A DNA stretch of 44,843 nt from UBA7803 sp041686955 (lineage in GTDB: Bacteria; Pseudomonadota; Gammaproteobacteria; Pseudomonadales; Azotimanducaceae), in contig JAWLCV010000032.1 in NCBI GenBank assembly GCA_041686955.1, positions 1 to 44,843 on the forward strand. The letters run 5' to 3'. Below the pieces are notes generated by a model. The model was not told the origin of the DNA and did no database searches. It worked only from the letters and a program-made list of their open reading frames with translations. Shown one piece after another: positions 32,910-41,710 of the stretch (the first letter of the stretch is position 1; each line of letters opens with the position of its first letter). The position numbers and the translations under genes were made by a program.

Positions 32910-33992
32910 TCAGGTGCCGGCGCCGTCGCAGGCCCGCTTCACGGCGAGCCATGCTTCTTCGGTCATCGGGTCGGCACCGGCTCGAGCCAGGGCCTGCGTC
33001 TCGGCGAGGCGCGCCTCGCTCGCGGGATGGGTGGAGACCAGAGCGAGCGCCTGCGGCAGGTCTCCGTCTTCCGACTGCAGCTTCTCGAAGAAGCGGGGCA
33101 GTCCGCGGGAGTCCATGCCGGCATCGTTCAGCAGCGCCATGGCGAGACGGTCGGCCTCGCGCTCGTCGGCCCGGCTGTTGGCCATGTCGGCCATGAAGCT
33201 GGCCACGTCCCCGGCCAGCACGGCGAATCCCGAGGCGTCACCGGCGATCAGGCCGGTCAGCAGGCTGAAGCCGCTGCGGCGCACCAGTTGCTCCGTTGGG
33301 TGCCGCTCCAGGCCGTGGGCGACCTCGTGGGCCAGCACCCCGGCGAGCTCGCCCGGGCCGTCGGCCCGCTCCAGCAGACCGCGGAACACCGCCACGTAAC
33401 CCCCCGGCAGCGCGAACGCATTGACCTCCGCGCCGTCGAGGACGTGAACCCGGAAGCGGTGGGGGCTGCCCGGAGCGGACGCCAGCACGTCGGTCAGCGC
33501 CTGCACGTGTCCGGCACCGGGCTCGCCGTCGCACAGTCCGTAGTGTTCGATGAAATCGGCCATGAGGCCTTCGCCCAGGGCTTTTTCCCATTCCTGGGGA
33601 ATCGCGGCCGCCAGGGGCTCGGCACCGAACTGAACCACGCCCACCAGCGCCGCCACCACGGCCAGCAACCCGCCGCCCCAGATGGCCAGCCTATGCAGGG
33701 TGCCACGGTCGCCGTGGTAGCGGTGGCCGAGCCTCGGCTCGGCGGCGATGAGCTTGGTCATGAGCGCGTGATCGGCAACCGTCAGCCGCGCATCCGGCCA
33801 TTCGTCGTGTTTGAGCCGTACGGGCTGGCGGGCGTAGACCTCCTCCGCCAGTGCCAGGCCGGCCAGGGAGAGCTCGGCAACCGCGGCGTCGTTGTCGGCG
33901 GTGGATACCAGAAGCCGCGGGCCGAGCAGCCGGACGCGAACCTCGAGGCGGCCAGCGCTCTGACCGTCGTTCCACCAACCCCGGTAGTCCAC
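32910..33992 (-). CDS. M48-family membrane metalloprotease
   Basis: 360 residues from a GTG start. An N-terminal soluble domain (about 1-95) precedes one membrane helix (about 103-121, LAIWGGGLLAVVAALVGVV). The protease domain has H222-E-x-x-H226 (LAHEVAHGLERH), NAFALPGGYV upstream, and a third ligand Glu in ADEREADRLAM (E279). This is the M48 arrangement of HtpX/BepA-type enzymes with the catalytic domain facing the periplasm. It lies 6 bp downstream of the DUF898 gene, which suggests that it acts on envelope proteins together with that protein. No strong ribosome site is visible, fitting translational coupling. Confidence 0.85.
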   Translation of the reverse strand: MDYRGWWNDGQSAGRLEVRVRLLGPRLLVSTADNDAAVAELSLAGLALAEEVYARQPVRLKHDEWPDARLTVADHALMTKLIAAEPRLGHRYHGDRGTLHRLAIWGGGLLAVVAALVGVVQFGAEPLAAAIPQEWEKALGEGLMADFIEHYGLCDGEPGAGHVQALTDVLASAPGSPHRFRVHVLDGAEVNAFALPGGYVAVFRGLLERADGPGELAGVLAHEVAHGLERHPTEQLVRRSGFSLLTGLIAGDASGFAVLAGDVASFMADMANSRADEREADRLAMALLNDAGMDSRGLPRFFEKLQSEDGDLPQALALVSTHPASEARLAETQALARAGADPMTEEAWLAVKRACDGAGT

Positions 33993-33998
33993 GGTGGC

Positions 33999-34952
33999 TC
34001 AGAACGCGCCCAGGTCGAGCGCCTCCGCCAGGCCTTCGCCCGTGGCCTCGGACTCCTCCTGCGCCTGGCGGATGGCGGCGTAGTCCAGTTGGCCGCTGAT
34101 GACCATCTGCTCGCCCAGGTGGCGCAGGGTGCGGACCATCACCCAGGGCAGCCCCAGACCCAGGGTCAGCACCACGATGAGGGCATTGGTGACGAAGAAC
34201 CAGGCGAGGTTCATGTCGCTTTCCGCCAGCTCGAAGGCGATGTCGCCGACGCGCAGGCGCGACAGCGTGTAACGGAACTCCGCAGCCTGGTACCACACCC
34301 AGACCAGTCCGAGGGTCGGCAGGGTCAGCAACACGGCCAGCAGGAAGCGGCCGAAGAGATCGCGGCCATCGCCATCGAACGTGAATGGCTCTGAGCCGAA
34401 GCGGGTGTTGTTGTAGAGGTTTCCGGCGAGCTTCATGCGCATGTACGGGGTGTACAGCCCCAGGGTGAGCACGGTGAGCAGCCCGTAGCCCAGCAGCTTG
34501 AGCCCGTGGTCCCAGCCGGAGCCATCGAGCCCGAAGCGGATCCCCCGCAGGCGTGTGCGGGTGAGGCGGTAGCGTCGGGCGCCGTAGAGGGCGAAACCTG
34601 CGAGGACCGGAAAGCCGAAGTAGATTGCGATCACCAACGGCAAGGCGAGCGCCTCGAGCTGGCTCAGCGCCGCCGCCACCAGCAGCACGCCGCCCATCAG
34701 GATAACCAGGGCCTTCACGAAGCCGACGAGCAGCTCGAGCCCGGTGCCCGTGTACTCCAGGCGCTCGCCGTCGAAGCTGGTCTGGGTCCACAAGTAGCGG
34801 CGCACCCGGGTCTTGGCCCAGAAGTGGTACAGGCCCAGGGTGACGATCCTGAGCACCAGGTTGACTACGAAGACGACGAACAGCTCGCCGCCCCGGCCGT
34901 GATGGGCGAGGCGTCCGGTTCCGTCCCGCGTCGATGATTCGTTCATGTCCAT
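33999..34952 (-). CDS. DUF898 (YjgN-family) membrane protein
   Basis: 317 residues, start ATG 34952 with GGAG about 5 nt upstream. Typical family phrases are FVVFVVNLVLRIVTLGLYHFWAKTRVRRYLW, FALYGARRYRLTRTRLRGIRFGL and TLGLYTPYMRMKLAGNLYNNTRFG, each pairing a membrane helix with a basic, aromatic loop. About six hydrophobic segments. YjgN-family proteins are inner-membrane proteins of unknown function and are often found beside an M48 peptidase, as here. The two probably form one functional unit. It is divergent from the FAD oxidoreductase gene. Confidence 0.85.
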   Translation of the reverse strand: MDMNESSTRDGTGRLAHHGRGGELFVVFVVNLVLRIVTLGLYHFWAKTRVRRYLWTQTSFDGERLEYTGTGLELLVGFVKALVILMGGVLLVAAALSQLEALALPLVIAIYFGFPVLAGFALYGARRYRLTRTRLRGIRFGLDGSGWDHGLKLLGYGLLTVLTLGLYTPYMRMKLAGNLYNNTRFGSEPFTFDGDGRDLFGRFLLAVLLTLPTLGLVWVWYQAAEFRYTLSRLRVGDIAFELAESDMNLAWFFVTNALIVVLTLGLGLPWVMVRTLRHLGEQMVISGQLDYAAIRQAQEESEATGEGLAEALDLGAF

Positions 34953-34984
34953 GTCGTCGTCTCCGGTGCACGTTCGGCGTAGCG

Positions 34985-35002
34985 TCGGCCGGTGCCGGCC
35001 GA
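34985..35002. repeat. 18-bp GC palindrome in divergent region
   Basis: TCGGCCGG (34985-34992) and CCGGCCGA (34995-35002) are perfect inverted 8-mers separated by 2 bp, between the DUF898 and FAD-oxidoreductase genes. It could be a regulator site; at this GC content chance occurrence is also possible. Confidence 0.3.
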
Positions 35003-35098
35003 ACCGACACTCTTAACAGACGCAGCACGAGGACGTCGGACCTGCGTCACAGAGCGCTGGATTGGCTTTTCCGGCGCTGACGCGGCACCATCGCGCGC

Positions 35099-36691
35099 AT
35101 GCGAACGAACCAGCACGACGTCATCATCATCGGCGGCGGCCACAACGGCCTGGTGTGCGCCTGTTATCTGGCGAAGGCGGGGCTTTCCGTGCTGGTGCTC
35201 GAGCGGCGCGGCATCGTCGGCGGCGCCGCGGTGACGGAGGAGTTCCACCCGGGCTTCCGCAACTCCGTGGCCAGCTACACGGTGAGCCTGCTGCATCCCA
35301 AGGTGATCGAGGATCTTCGGCTGGCGTCCCACGGCCTCGAGATCGTCCTGCGTCCCCAGAGCAACTTCTTTCCGCTGTCGGACCACGAGTCGCTGTCGTT
35401 TCACCGCGAGCGCAGCGCGACCCAGGCGGAAATCGCCCGCTTCTCCGCCGCCGATGCCCAAGCGTTGCCGGACTACCTCGCCATGCTGGACGGTGTCGTG
35501 GAATTCCTGCGCGCGGAGCTCTTGCGCACGCCGCCCAACGTGGGCGGCGGATTTCTCGATCTCGTCCGGGCCGGGGGCACCGCCATGCGGGCCAAGCGGC
35601 TGAGCCTCGCCCAGCGCCGGGACGTGGTGGACATGTTCACCAAGTCCGCCACCCAGGTGCTGGATGCCTGGTTCGAGTCGGATCACGTGAAAGCCGCGTT
35701 CGCCTTCGATGCGCTCGTCGGCAACTACGCGGCCCCCTCCACGCCGGGCTCGGCGTACGTGCTGCTGCATCACGTGTTCGGTCAGGTGAACGGGGTGGAC
35801 GGCGCCTGGGGCCACGCCCTGGGCGGCATGGGCGCCATCACCGCCGCCATGCGGGCTGAGGCCGAATCCCTGGGGGTGGAGGTGCGCACCGACGCCGAGG
35901 TAGCCGAGGTGGTGGTGGAGAACGGTCGGGCCCGGGGCGTCCGCCTCGCGGGCGGCGAAATTCTTCGGGCGCGCCGGATCGCCGCCAACGTGGGGCCGAA
36001 GCGCCTGTTCCTGGATCTCGTGGACGAGCGTCATCTGGAGGGGGAGTTCCTGCGGCGCATCCGCGGCTACAAAACCGTCTCCGCGTCGTTCCGCATGAAC
36101 GTGGCCCTGGACGAGCTGCCGAGCTTCACCTGCAAGCCCGGCACCGAGCAGGCCCTGCACCATCAGGCGGGCATCATCATCGGCCCCACCATGGACTACC
36201 TGGAGCAGGCGTATCTGGATGCCCGGACCCACGGCTACTCGAGACGACCGGTCGTCGAGATGCTCATACCCTCCACCGTGGACCCGGGCCTGGCGCCTGC
36301 CGGCAAGCACGTGGCGAGCCTGTTCTGCCAGCACTTCCCGCCCGAGCTCCCCGATGGCGCGAGCTGGGACGACCACCGTGAGCAGGCGGCGGACGCCATC
36401 ATCGACGCCGTCACCGCCTTCGCGCCGAACTTCCGCGATGCGGTCATCGCCCGGCAGATTCACTCGCCGCTGGATCTCGAGCGCAAGTTCGGGCTCACCG
36501 GCGGCGACATCTTCCACGGCGCCCTCAGCCTGGATCAGCTCTGGAGCAATCGTCCCGTCATGGGCCATGCGGACTACCGGACCCCCATCGACGACCTCTA
36601 CCTCTGCGGCTCCGGGGCCCACCCTGGCGGCGGGGTGACCGGCATCCCGGGACACAACGCGGCCCGGGAGATCATCCGTGACGCGCGGTAG
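35099..36691 (+). CDS. FAD-dependent oxidoreductase, phytoene desaturase/PYROXD2-like
   Basis: 530 residues. DVIIIGGGHNGLVCACYLAKAGLSVLVLERR is the N-terminal dinucleotide-binding motif, GGAAVTEEFHPGFRNSVASYT the second conserved block, and DDLYLCGSGAHPGGGVTGIPGHNAAREI the C-terminal FAD-contact region of carotenoid desaturase-like enzymes. The GGGHNG core and full length match the PYROXD2-like subgroup rather than crtI itself, and no carotenoid biosynthesis gene is nearby, so a carotenoid role is not supported. The substrate is unknown. It is followed 19 bp later by an assembly gap. Confidence 0.85.
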   Translation: MRTNQHDVIIIGGGHNGLVCACYLAKAGLSVLVLERRGIVGGAAVTEEFHPGFRNSVASYTVSLLHPKVIEDLRLASHGLEIVLRPQSNFFPLSDHESLSFHRERSATQAEIARFSAADAQALPDYLAMLDGVVEFLRAELLRTPPNVGGGFLDLVRAGGTAMRAKRLSLAQRRDVVDMFTKSATQVLDAWFESDHVKAAFAFDALVGNYAAPSTPGSAYVLLHHVFGQVNGVDGAWGHALGGMGAITAAMRAEAESLGVEVRTDAEVAEVVVENGRARGVRLAGGEILRARRIAANVGPKRLFLDLVDERHLEGEFLRRIRGYKTVSASFRMNVALDELPSFTCKPGTEQALHHQAGIIIGPTMDYLEQAYLDARTHGYSRRPVVEMLIPSTVDPGLAPAGKHVASLFCQHFPPELPDGASWDDHREQAADAIIDAVTAFAPNFRDAVIARQIHSPLDLERKFGLTGGDIFHGALSLDQLWSNRPVMGHADYRTPIDDLYLCGSGAHPGGGVTGIPGHNAAREIIRDAR

Positions 36692-36710
36692 CGGGAGGGT
36701 CCTTGCCCGA

Positions 36711-36810
36711 NNNNNNNNNNNNNNNNNNNNNNNNNNNNNNNNNNNNNNNNNNNNNNNNNNNNNNNNNNNNNNNNNNNNNNNNNNNNNNNNNNNNNNNNNN
36801 NNNNNNNNNN
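36711..36810. other. Assembly gap of 100 N
   Basis: Exactly 100 undetermined bases, a conventional placeholder length, so the real distance is unknown. The DUF885 gene loses its 5' end here. Confidence 0.99.
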
Positions 36811-38445
36811 CCGTGGAACGCATTCGTTCACGAATTCATCGAGGGCTACTTCGAAGCCCATCCCACCTTCGCCGTGGTTCAGGGCCGTCACGAGTACGAC
36901 GGCAGGCTGCCGGACTGGAGCAGGGCCGGCATCGAGGCGGAGATCCGGCGGCTGAACGACCTGCGCGCGAAGGCGCGCGAGTTCGCCGATGGGGAGCTCG
37001 ATGCGGAGCAGCGCTTCCAGCGCGACTACCTGGTTTCGCGCATCGACCGCGACCTGTTCTGGCTGGAGACCGCCGACTGGCCTTTCAGGAACCCGGCCTT
37101 CTACTTCGACTGGATGCTCGATTCCCTGGATCCGAGCCCGTACGTGACCCTGACCTACGCGCCGCCGGAGCAACGGCTGCAGGCCATCACCGAGTACCTT
37201 TCGAACATCCCTGGGGCCGCGGAGCAGATCCGGGCCAACCTCGCGACGCCGTTGCCGAGCACCTACGTGGACTACGGCATCGATTCGTTCGGCGGTCTCG
37301 CCGCCTACTTCCAGAACGAGCTGGTTGGAGCCTTTGCCGAGGTGGAGGATCAGGCGCTGCGGCAGGCGTTCGATGCGGCCCGGCAGCCGGCGGTGGAGGC
37401 CATGGCGGGGCTGCGCGACTGGCTGGAGGCCCAGCGCACGGACGCCACCGAAGACTTCGCGCTGGGCGCGGAGACGTTCCGGCAGATGATCCGTCAAACC
37501 GAGGGCGTCGAGGTCACGTTGGGTGCCCTCGAGCGCACGGGCCGGGCGGATCTCGAGCGCAACACCGCGGCGCTGCGCGAGGCCTGTGCCCGTTTCGCCC
37601 CCGGGGAGGACGTTCGCGCGTGCTTCGCCAGGATGGCGGCGAACAAGCCGGAAGGCGGGGTGGTTGCGGCGGCGCGGGAACAGCTCGCCATGTTGAAGGC
37701 CCACGTGGTGGACAACGATCTGGTGTCGATCCCATCCGACGAGCGGGCGGAAGTCCGCGAAGCACCGCCGTTCGCCCGCTCCAACTTCGCCTACATCAGC
37801 ATTCCGGGGCCCTTCGAGAAGAATCAGCCGTCCATCTACTACATCGCGCCGCCGGACCCGAGCTGGCCGGAAGCGGTGCAGCAGGGCTACATCCCCGGCG
37901 AGGCGGATCTGCTGTTCACCTCCGCTCACGAGGTCTGGCCCGGGCACTTTCTCAACTTCCTCCACGCCAAGCAGTCCGACGACCTGTTCGGCCGCGTGTT
38001 CGTCGGCTATGCCTTCGCCGAAGGGTGGGCCCACTACGTGGAGGAGATGATGTGGGAAACCGGGCTCGGCAATGGCGATCCCGAGATCCACATCGGCCAG
38101 CTCTCCAATGCCCTGCTGCGGAACTGCCGCTACCTCTCCGCCATCGGCCTGCACACGGGCGGCATGACGGTGGCCGAGTCGGAGCGCCTTTTCCGCGAGG
38201 CGTGCTTCCAGGACGAGGGCACCGCCCGCCAGCAGGCCGCCCGCGGCACCTACGACCCCGCGTATCTCAACTACACCATGGGCAAGCTGCTCATTCGGGA
38301 GCTGCGCGATGATTGGACCCGATCCCGTGGGGGGCGCGCCGCCTGGAAGGCGTTCCACGACCGCTTCCTGTCCTTCGGCGGGCCGCCCATTCCGCTCGTT
38401 CGCGCGCAGATGATGAGTGGTGGGGATACCGCGCCGGGCGGATGA
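36811..38445 (+). CDS. DUF885-family protein (5' truncated by gap)
   Basis: The reading frame emerges from the gap at PWNAFVHEFIEGYFEAHP, which is near the N-terminus of this family, so probably only the signal peptide and first residues are missing. The 544 visible residues are mainly helical. HEVWPGHFLNF (near 37926) is an H-E-x5-H-like metal motif and EGWAHYVEEMM (near 38020) provides a further Glu, the arrangement seen in DUF885 proteins, which are thought to be zinc peptidases. The C-terminus (YDPAYLNYTMGKLLIRELRDDW) also matches. The peptidase activity is family knowledge and not experimentally fixed for this protein. No terminator follows; the next gene starts 76 bp later. Confidence 0.85.
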   Translation, partial: PWNAFVHEFIEGYFEAHPTFAVVQGRHEYDGRLPDWSRAGIEAEIRRLNDLRAKAREFADGELDAEQRFQRDYLVSRIDRDLFWLETADWPFRNPAFYFDWMLDSLDPSPYVTLTYAPPEQRLQAITEYLSNIPGAAEQIRANLATPLPSTYVDYGIDSFGGLAAYFQNELVGAFAEVEDQALRQAFDAARQPAVEAMAGLRDWLEAQRTDATEDFALGAETFRQMIRQTEGVEVTLGALERTGRADLERNTAALREACARFAPGEDVRACFARMAANKPEGGVVAAAREQLAMLKAHVVDNDLVSIPSDERAEVREAPPFARSNFAYISIPGPFEKNQPSIYYIAPPDPSWPEAVQQGYIPGEADLLFTSAHEVWPGHFLNFLHAKQSDDLFGRVFVGYAFAEGWAHYVEEMMWETGLGNGDPEIHIGQLSNALLRNCRYLSAIGLHTGGMTVAESERLFREACFQDEGTARQQAARGTYDPAYLNYTMGKLLIRELRDDWTRSRGGRAAWKAFHDRFLSFGGPPIPLVRAQMMSGGDTAPGG

Positions 38446-38486
38446 GCTCCGCCCGGCGAATCGGTTGACGATCTTCGAGTTTGCCC

Positions 38487-38513
38487 TTCACACGTCCGCG
38501 GGGGACGTGTGAA
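38487..38513 (+). promoter_or_regulatory. 11-bp perfect inverted repeat before the GH65 fusion gene
   Basis: TTCACACGTCC (38487-38497) and GGACGTGTGAA (38503-38513) form a perfect 11-bp stem with loop GCGGG. It ends 8 nt before ATG 38522 and covers the place where the ribosome site would be; a TTGACG hexamer lies at 38465-38470. It may be an operator for a sugar-responsive repressor or a hairpin that limits translation. It has no T-run and is not a good terminator. Confidence 0.55.
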
Positions 38514-38521
38514 ATGAAGCC

Positions 38522-41500
38522 ATGAGCACCGTGGGGACCATCGTCCGCCTTTCGCCCCGGGACTTCGACGCGGTGCTGTTCGATCTCGATGGGGTGCTCA
38601 CGCGAACGGCCGATGTTCACGCGGCAGCCTGGAAGAAGCTGTTCGACGAGTTTCTGGCCGAGCGTGCCCGCCGCACCGGCGAGGCCTTCGTGCCGTTCGA
38701 CCCCCAGGAGGATTACCGCCGCTACGTGGACGGCAAGCCGCGCCTGGAGGGGGTGCGCTCCTTTCTCGAGGCCCGGGGCATCCAGTTGCCGGAAGGGGAG
38801 CCGGGCGACGGCTCACCGGACACAGCCCAGGGGCTCGGCAAGCGCAAGGACGACTACTTCATGGCGCAACTGGCCGAGCACGGCGTGCAGACCTACGACG
38901 CCGCCATCGGCCTCGTCCGCTACCTCAAGAGCGAAGGCATCCGCACCGCGGTGGTGTCGTCGAGCCGCAATTGCGCGGCCGTGCTGGAGGCGGCCCACAT
39001 CGCCAGTCTCTTCGATACCCGGGTCGACGGAATGGATCTGGAGCGCCAGAACATGGCCGGCAAGCCGGCGCCGGACGCATTTCTCGAAGCGGCGCGGCGC
39101 CTGAACGTGGAGCCGCGCCGAGCGGTCGTGGTGGAGGACGCCATCGCCGGGGTCGAAGCGGCGTGGGCGGGCGGCTTCTGCCTGGTGGTGGCGGTGGACA
39201 ACCTGGGGCAATCCCAGGCGCTGCGCCAGGCCGGCGCGGACGTGGTGGTCACCACCCTGGCGCAGGTGCAGATCGGCACGGCGACGCCTTCGGCCTGGAC
39301 CCTCGCCTACGATGACTACGATCCGGCCCGGGAGGGCGCGCGGGAGGCGCTGTGCGCCCAGGGCAACGGCTACTTCACCACCCGTGGTGCCATGCCCTGG
39401 TCTCGGGCCGACGGCGTTCACTATCCGGGCACCTACGTGGCCGGCGGATACAACCGGATGCGGACGGACATCGCCGGGCGGGTGGTCGAGAACGAAGATC
39501 TGGTGAACCTGCCGAACTGGCTCGAGCTGGTGTTCCGCTTCGCAGGCGAGGACTGGTTCGACGAGCGGGAGGTTCGCATCCTCTCCTTCCGTCAGGAGTT
39601 CGACCTGCGCCGCGGCGTGCTGTCGCGGCTGATGGTCTTCGAGCACGGTCACGGCCGGCGCAGCCGGCTCGAGGAGTGCCGCTTCGTCTCCATGGCCGAT
39701 CCCCACCTGGCGGCGCTGGACCTGAAGCTGACGCCGGAAAACTGGTCCGGCCGCATCTGCGCGCGCAGCGGGGTCGACGGGCGGGTGGTGAACTCGGGCG
39801 CACGGCTCTACCGGCCCTTCAACAATCGTCACCTCGTGCCCCTGGGCGGCGACGTGGTGGACTCCCAGACCGTGAACCTACGCGTGCGAACCAGCCAGTC
39901 GAACCTGCACGTGGCCCAGGCCGTCCGCACGCTGGCGTGGCTCGACGACGCACCGCTCGACCTGGAGCGGGAGGTGATGGAGTCGGAGGGGTACATCGGC
40001 CAGACCTTCGAGGCCGATGTTCACAAGGGCCGCACGCTGAGGCTGCAGAAGGTGCTGTGCCTGCACACGTCGCGGGATCAGGCCATCTCGGAAGCCTCGG
40101 TGGCGGCGGTGAAAGGCATTCGGCGCGCGGCGGGCTTCGAGACTCTGCTGCAGGCCCATACCCGGGCCTGGCGGCACCTTTGGCGCCGCTACGACGTGCA
40201 TCTGCGGCCGGCGGGCGGCGACTTCGCCCTGAACGTCCCCATGCTGATCCGGCTGAACATGACCCACCTGCTGCAGGCGGCTTCGTTGAGCTCCATCGGC
40301 CACGACATGGGTGTACCGGCCCGGGGATGGACGGGGGAGGCCTACCAGGGCCACATCTTCTGGGACGAGCTGTTCATCTTTCCCACGCTGAACTTCCGCA
40401 CGCCGGAAATCACCCGCTCGCTGCTGATGTACCGCTACCGGCGGCTGGACGAAGCCCGGGCGGCGGCTCGTGAGGCCGGATATCAGGGGGCCATGTTCCC
40501 GTGGCAGAGCGGCAGCGACGGCCAGGAGGAGACCCAGGAGCTCAACCTCAACCCCCACTCCGGGCGCTGGATGCCGGACAACACCTGGCTGCAGCGGCAC
40601 GTGGGCAGCGCCGTGGCGTGGAACGTCTGGCAGTACTACCAGATCACCGGAGACGACGAGTTCCTGCACTTCTACGGCGCAGAGCTGATGCTCGAGATCG
40701 CCCGCTTCTGGTCGAGCATGGCGGTGTTCAACGACACCAGGGGCCGCTACGAGATTCACGGGGTCATGGGGCCCGATGAGTTTCACGACGCGTATCCGGA
40801 GTCCGCGAGCCCGGGACTCGACAACAACGCCTACACCAACGTGATGGCGGTGTGGGTGCTGCTGCGCGCGCTGGACGTGCTGGAGCGTCTGCCGGACGTG
40901 CGGCGGGTGGAGCTCGAGACCCAGCTCGGCATCGGACCCGGCGACATCGGCCGCTGGCAGGACATCAGCCGGCGCATGTTCGTGCCCATCCACGACGACG
41001 GCATCATCAGTCAGTTCGAGGGCTGGGAGGCACTCGCGGAACTCGACTGGGAGGCGTATCGCGCCCGCTACGGCAACATCCAGCGGCTCGATCTCATCCT
41101 CGAGGCCGAGAACGACAGCGCCAACCGCTACAAGGTGTCGAAACAGCCCGACGTGCTCATGCTGTTCTATCTGTTCTCGTCGGACGAGCTTCGGGAAATC
41201 TTCGCCCGGCTCGGCTACCCCTTCGAGTACGAGACCATCCCGCGCAACGTGGACTACTACGACCGCCGGTCGTCGCACGGCTCCACGCTCTCCAGGGTGG
41301 TGCACGCGTGGGTGCTGGCCCGGTCGGACCGGCCGCAGGCGATGCTCTACTTCGCCGATGCGCTGCAGAGCGACGTCAACGACATCCAGCAGGGGACCAC
41401 GGCGGAGGGCATCCATCTCGGCGCCATGGCGGGCACCATGGACCTGATCCAGCGGGTGGCCACGGGTCTCGAGGTGTCGGGGGAGGCTCTGATCATCAAT

Positions 41501-41710
41501 CCGCGGCTACCGACAGAGGTCGCCCGTCTGGATCTGCGTATTCACTACCGCGGCCACTGGCTGGATCTGCGCCTGACCGAGGATGCCCTGACGATTCGTT
41601 GCCATGAGGGGATCGCCGCGCCCGTCACCCTGGTGGTGAACGGCGAATCGGTGGAGTTCGCCGCGGGCGCCAGCCGGACGTTCCCCCTGCTGCTCGACGT
41701 CGGGGTGTGA
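38522..41710 (+). CDS. Beta-phosphoglucomutase / GH65 disaccharide phosphorylase fusion
   Basis: 1062 residues. Residues about 14-240 are a HAD domain of the beta-phosphoglucomutase type: nucleophile D21 and acid D23 in LFDLDGVLTR, YVDGKPRLEGVRSFL in the cap, GKPAPDAF (about K181) and VVEDAIAGVEAA (E205, D206). Residues about 255-1060 are GH65: the general acid is E753 in GVMGPDEFHDAY, and KVSKQPDVLMLFYLF and RRSSHGSTLS match the phosphate-binding part. GH65 enzymes phosphorolyse trehalose, maltose or kojibiose to beta-glucose 1-phosphate, which the mutase domain would turn into glucose 6-phosphate, so one polypeptide does both steps. The VDGKPRLEGVRSFL-type HAD is commonly linked to trehalose metabolism, making trehalose or a related glucoside the best guess. 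Similar fusions are known. Confidence 0.9.
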   Translation: MSTVGTIVRLSPRDFDAVLFDLDGVLTRTADVHAAAWKKLFDEFLAERARRTGEAFVPFDPQEDYRRYVDGKPRLEGVRSFLEARGIQLPEGEPGDGSPDTAQGLGKRKDDYFMAQLAEHGVQTYDAAIGLVRYLKSEGIRTAVVSSSRNCAAVLEAAHIASLFDTRVDGMDLERQNMAGKPAPDAFLEAARRLNVEPRRAVVVEDAIAGVEAAWAGGFCLVVAVDNLGQSQALRQAGADVVVTTLAQVQIGTATPSAWTLAYDDYDPAREGAREALCAQGNGYFTTRGAMPWSRADGVHYPGTYVAGGYNRMRTDIAGRVVENEDLVNLPNWLELVFRFAGEDWFDEREVRILSFRQEFDLRRGVLSRLMVFEHGHGRRSRLEECRFVSMADPHLAALDLKLTPENWSGRICARSGVDGRVVNSGARLYRPFNNRHLVPLGGDVVDSQTVNLRVRTSQSNLHVAQAVRTLAWLDDAPLDLEREVMESEGYIGQTFEADVHKGRTLRLQKVLCLHTSRDQAISEASVAAVKGIRRAAGFETLLQAHTRAWRHLWRRYDVHLRPAGGDFALNVPMLIRLNMTHLLQAASLSSIGHDMGVPARGWTGEAYQGHIFWDELFIFPTLNFRTPEITRSLLMYRYRRLDEARAAAREAGYQGAMFPWQSGSDGQEETQELNLNPHSGRWMPDNTWLQRHVGSAVAWNVWQYYQITGDDEFLHFYGAELMLEIARFWSSMAVFNDTRGRYEIHGVMGPDEFHDAYPESASPGLDNNAYTNVMAVWVLLRALDVLERLPDVRRVELETQLGIGPGDIGRWQDISRRMFVPIHDDGIISQFEGWEALAELDWEAYRARYGNIQRLDLILEAENDSANRYKVSKQPDVLMLFYLFSSDELREIFARLGYPFEYETIPRNVDYYDRRSSHGSTLSRVVHAWVLARSDRPQAMLYFADALQSDVNDIQQGTTAEGIHLGAMAGTMDLIQRVATGLEVSGEALIINPRLPTEVARLDLRIHYRGHWLDLRLTEDALTIRCHEGIAAPVTLVVNGESVEFAAGASRTFPLLLDVGV

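Noticed and set aside
35099..36691. Carotenoid desaturase (crtI).
   Set aside because: The sequence fits the PYROXD2-like subgroup and no crtB, crtE or other carotenoid gene is nearby.
38514..38521. ATG at 38514 as the start of the fusion gene.
   Set aside because: It is out of frame with the HAD/GH65 reading frame and meets a stop soon after.
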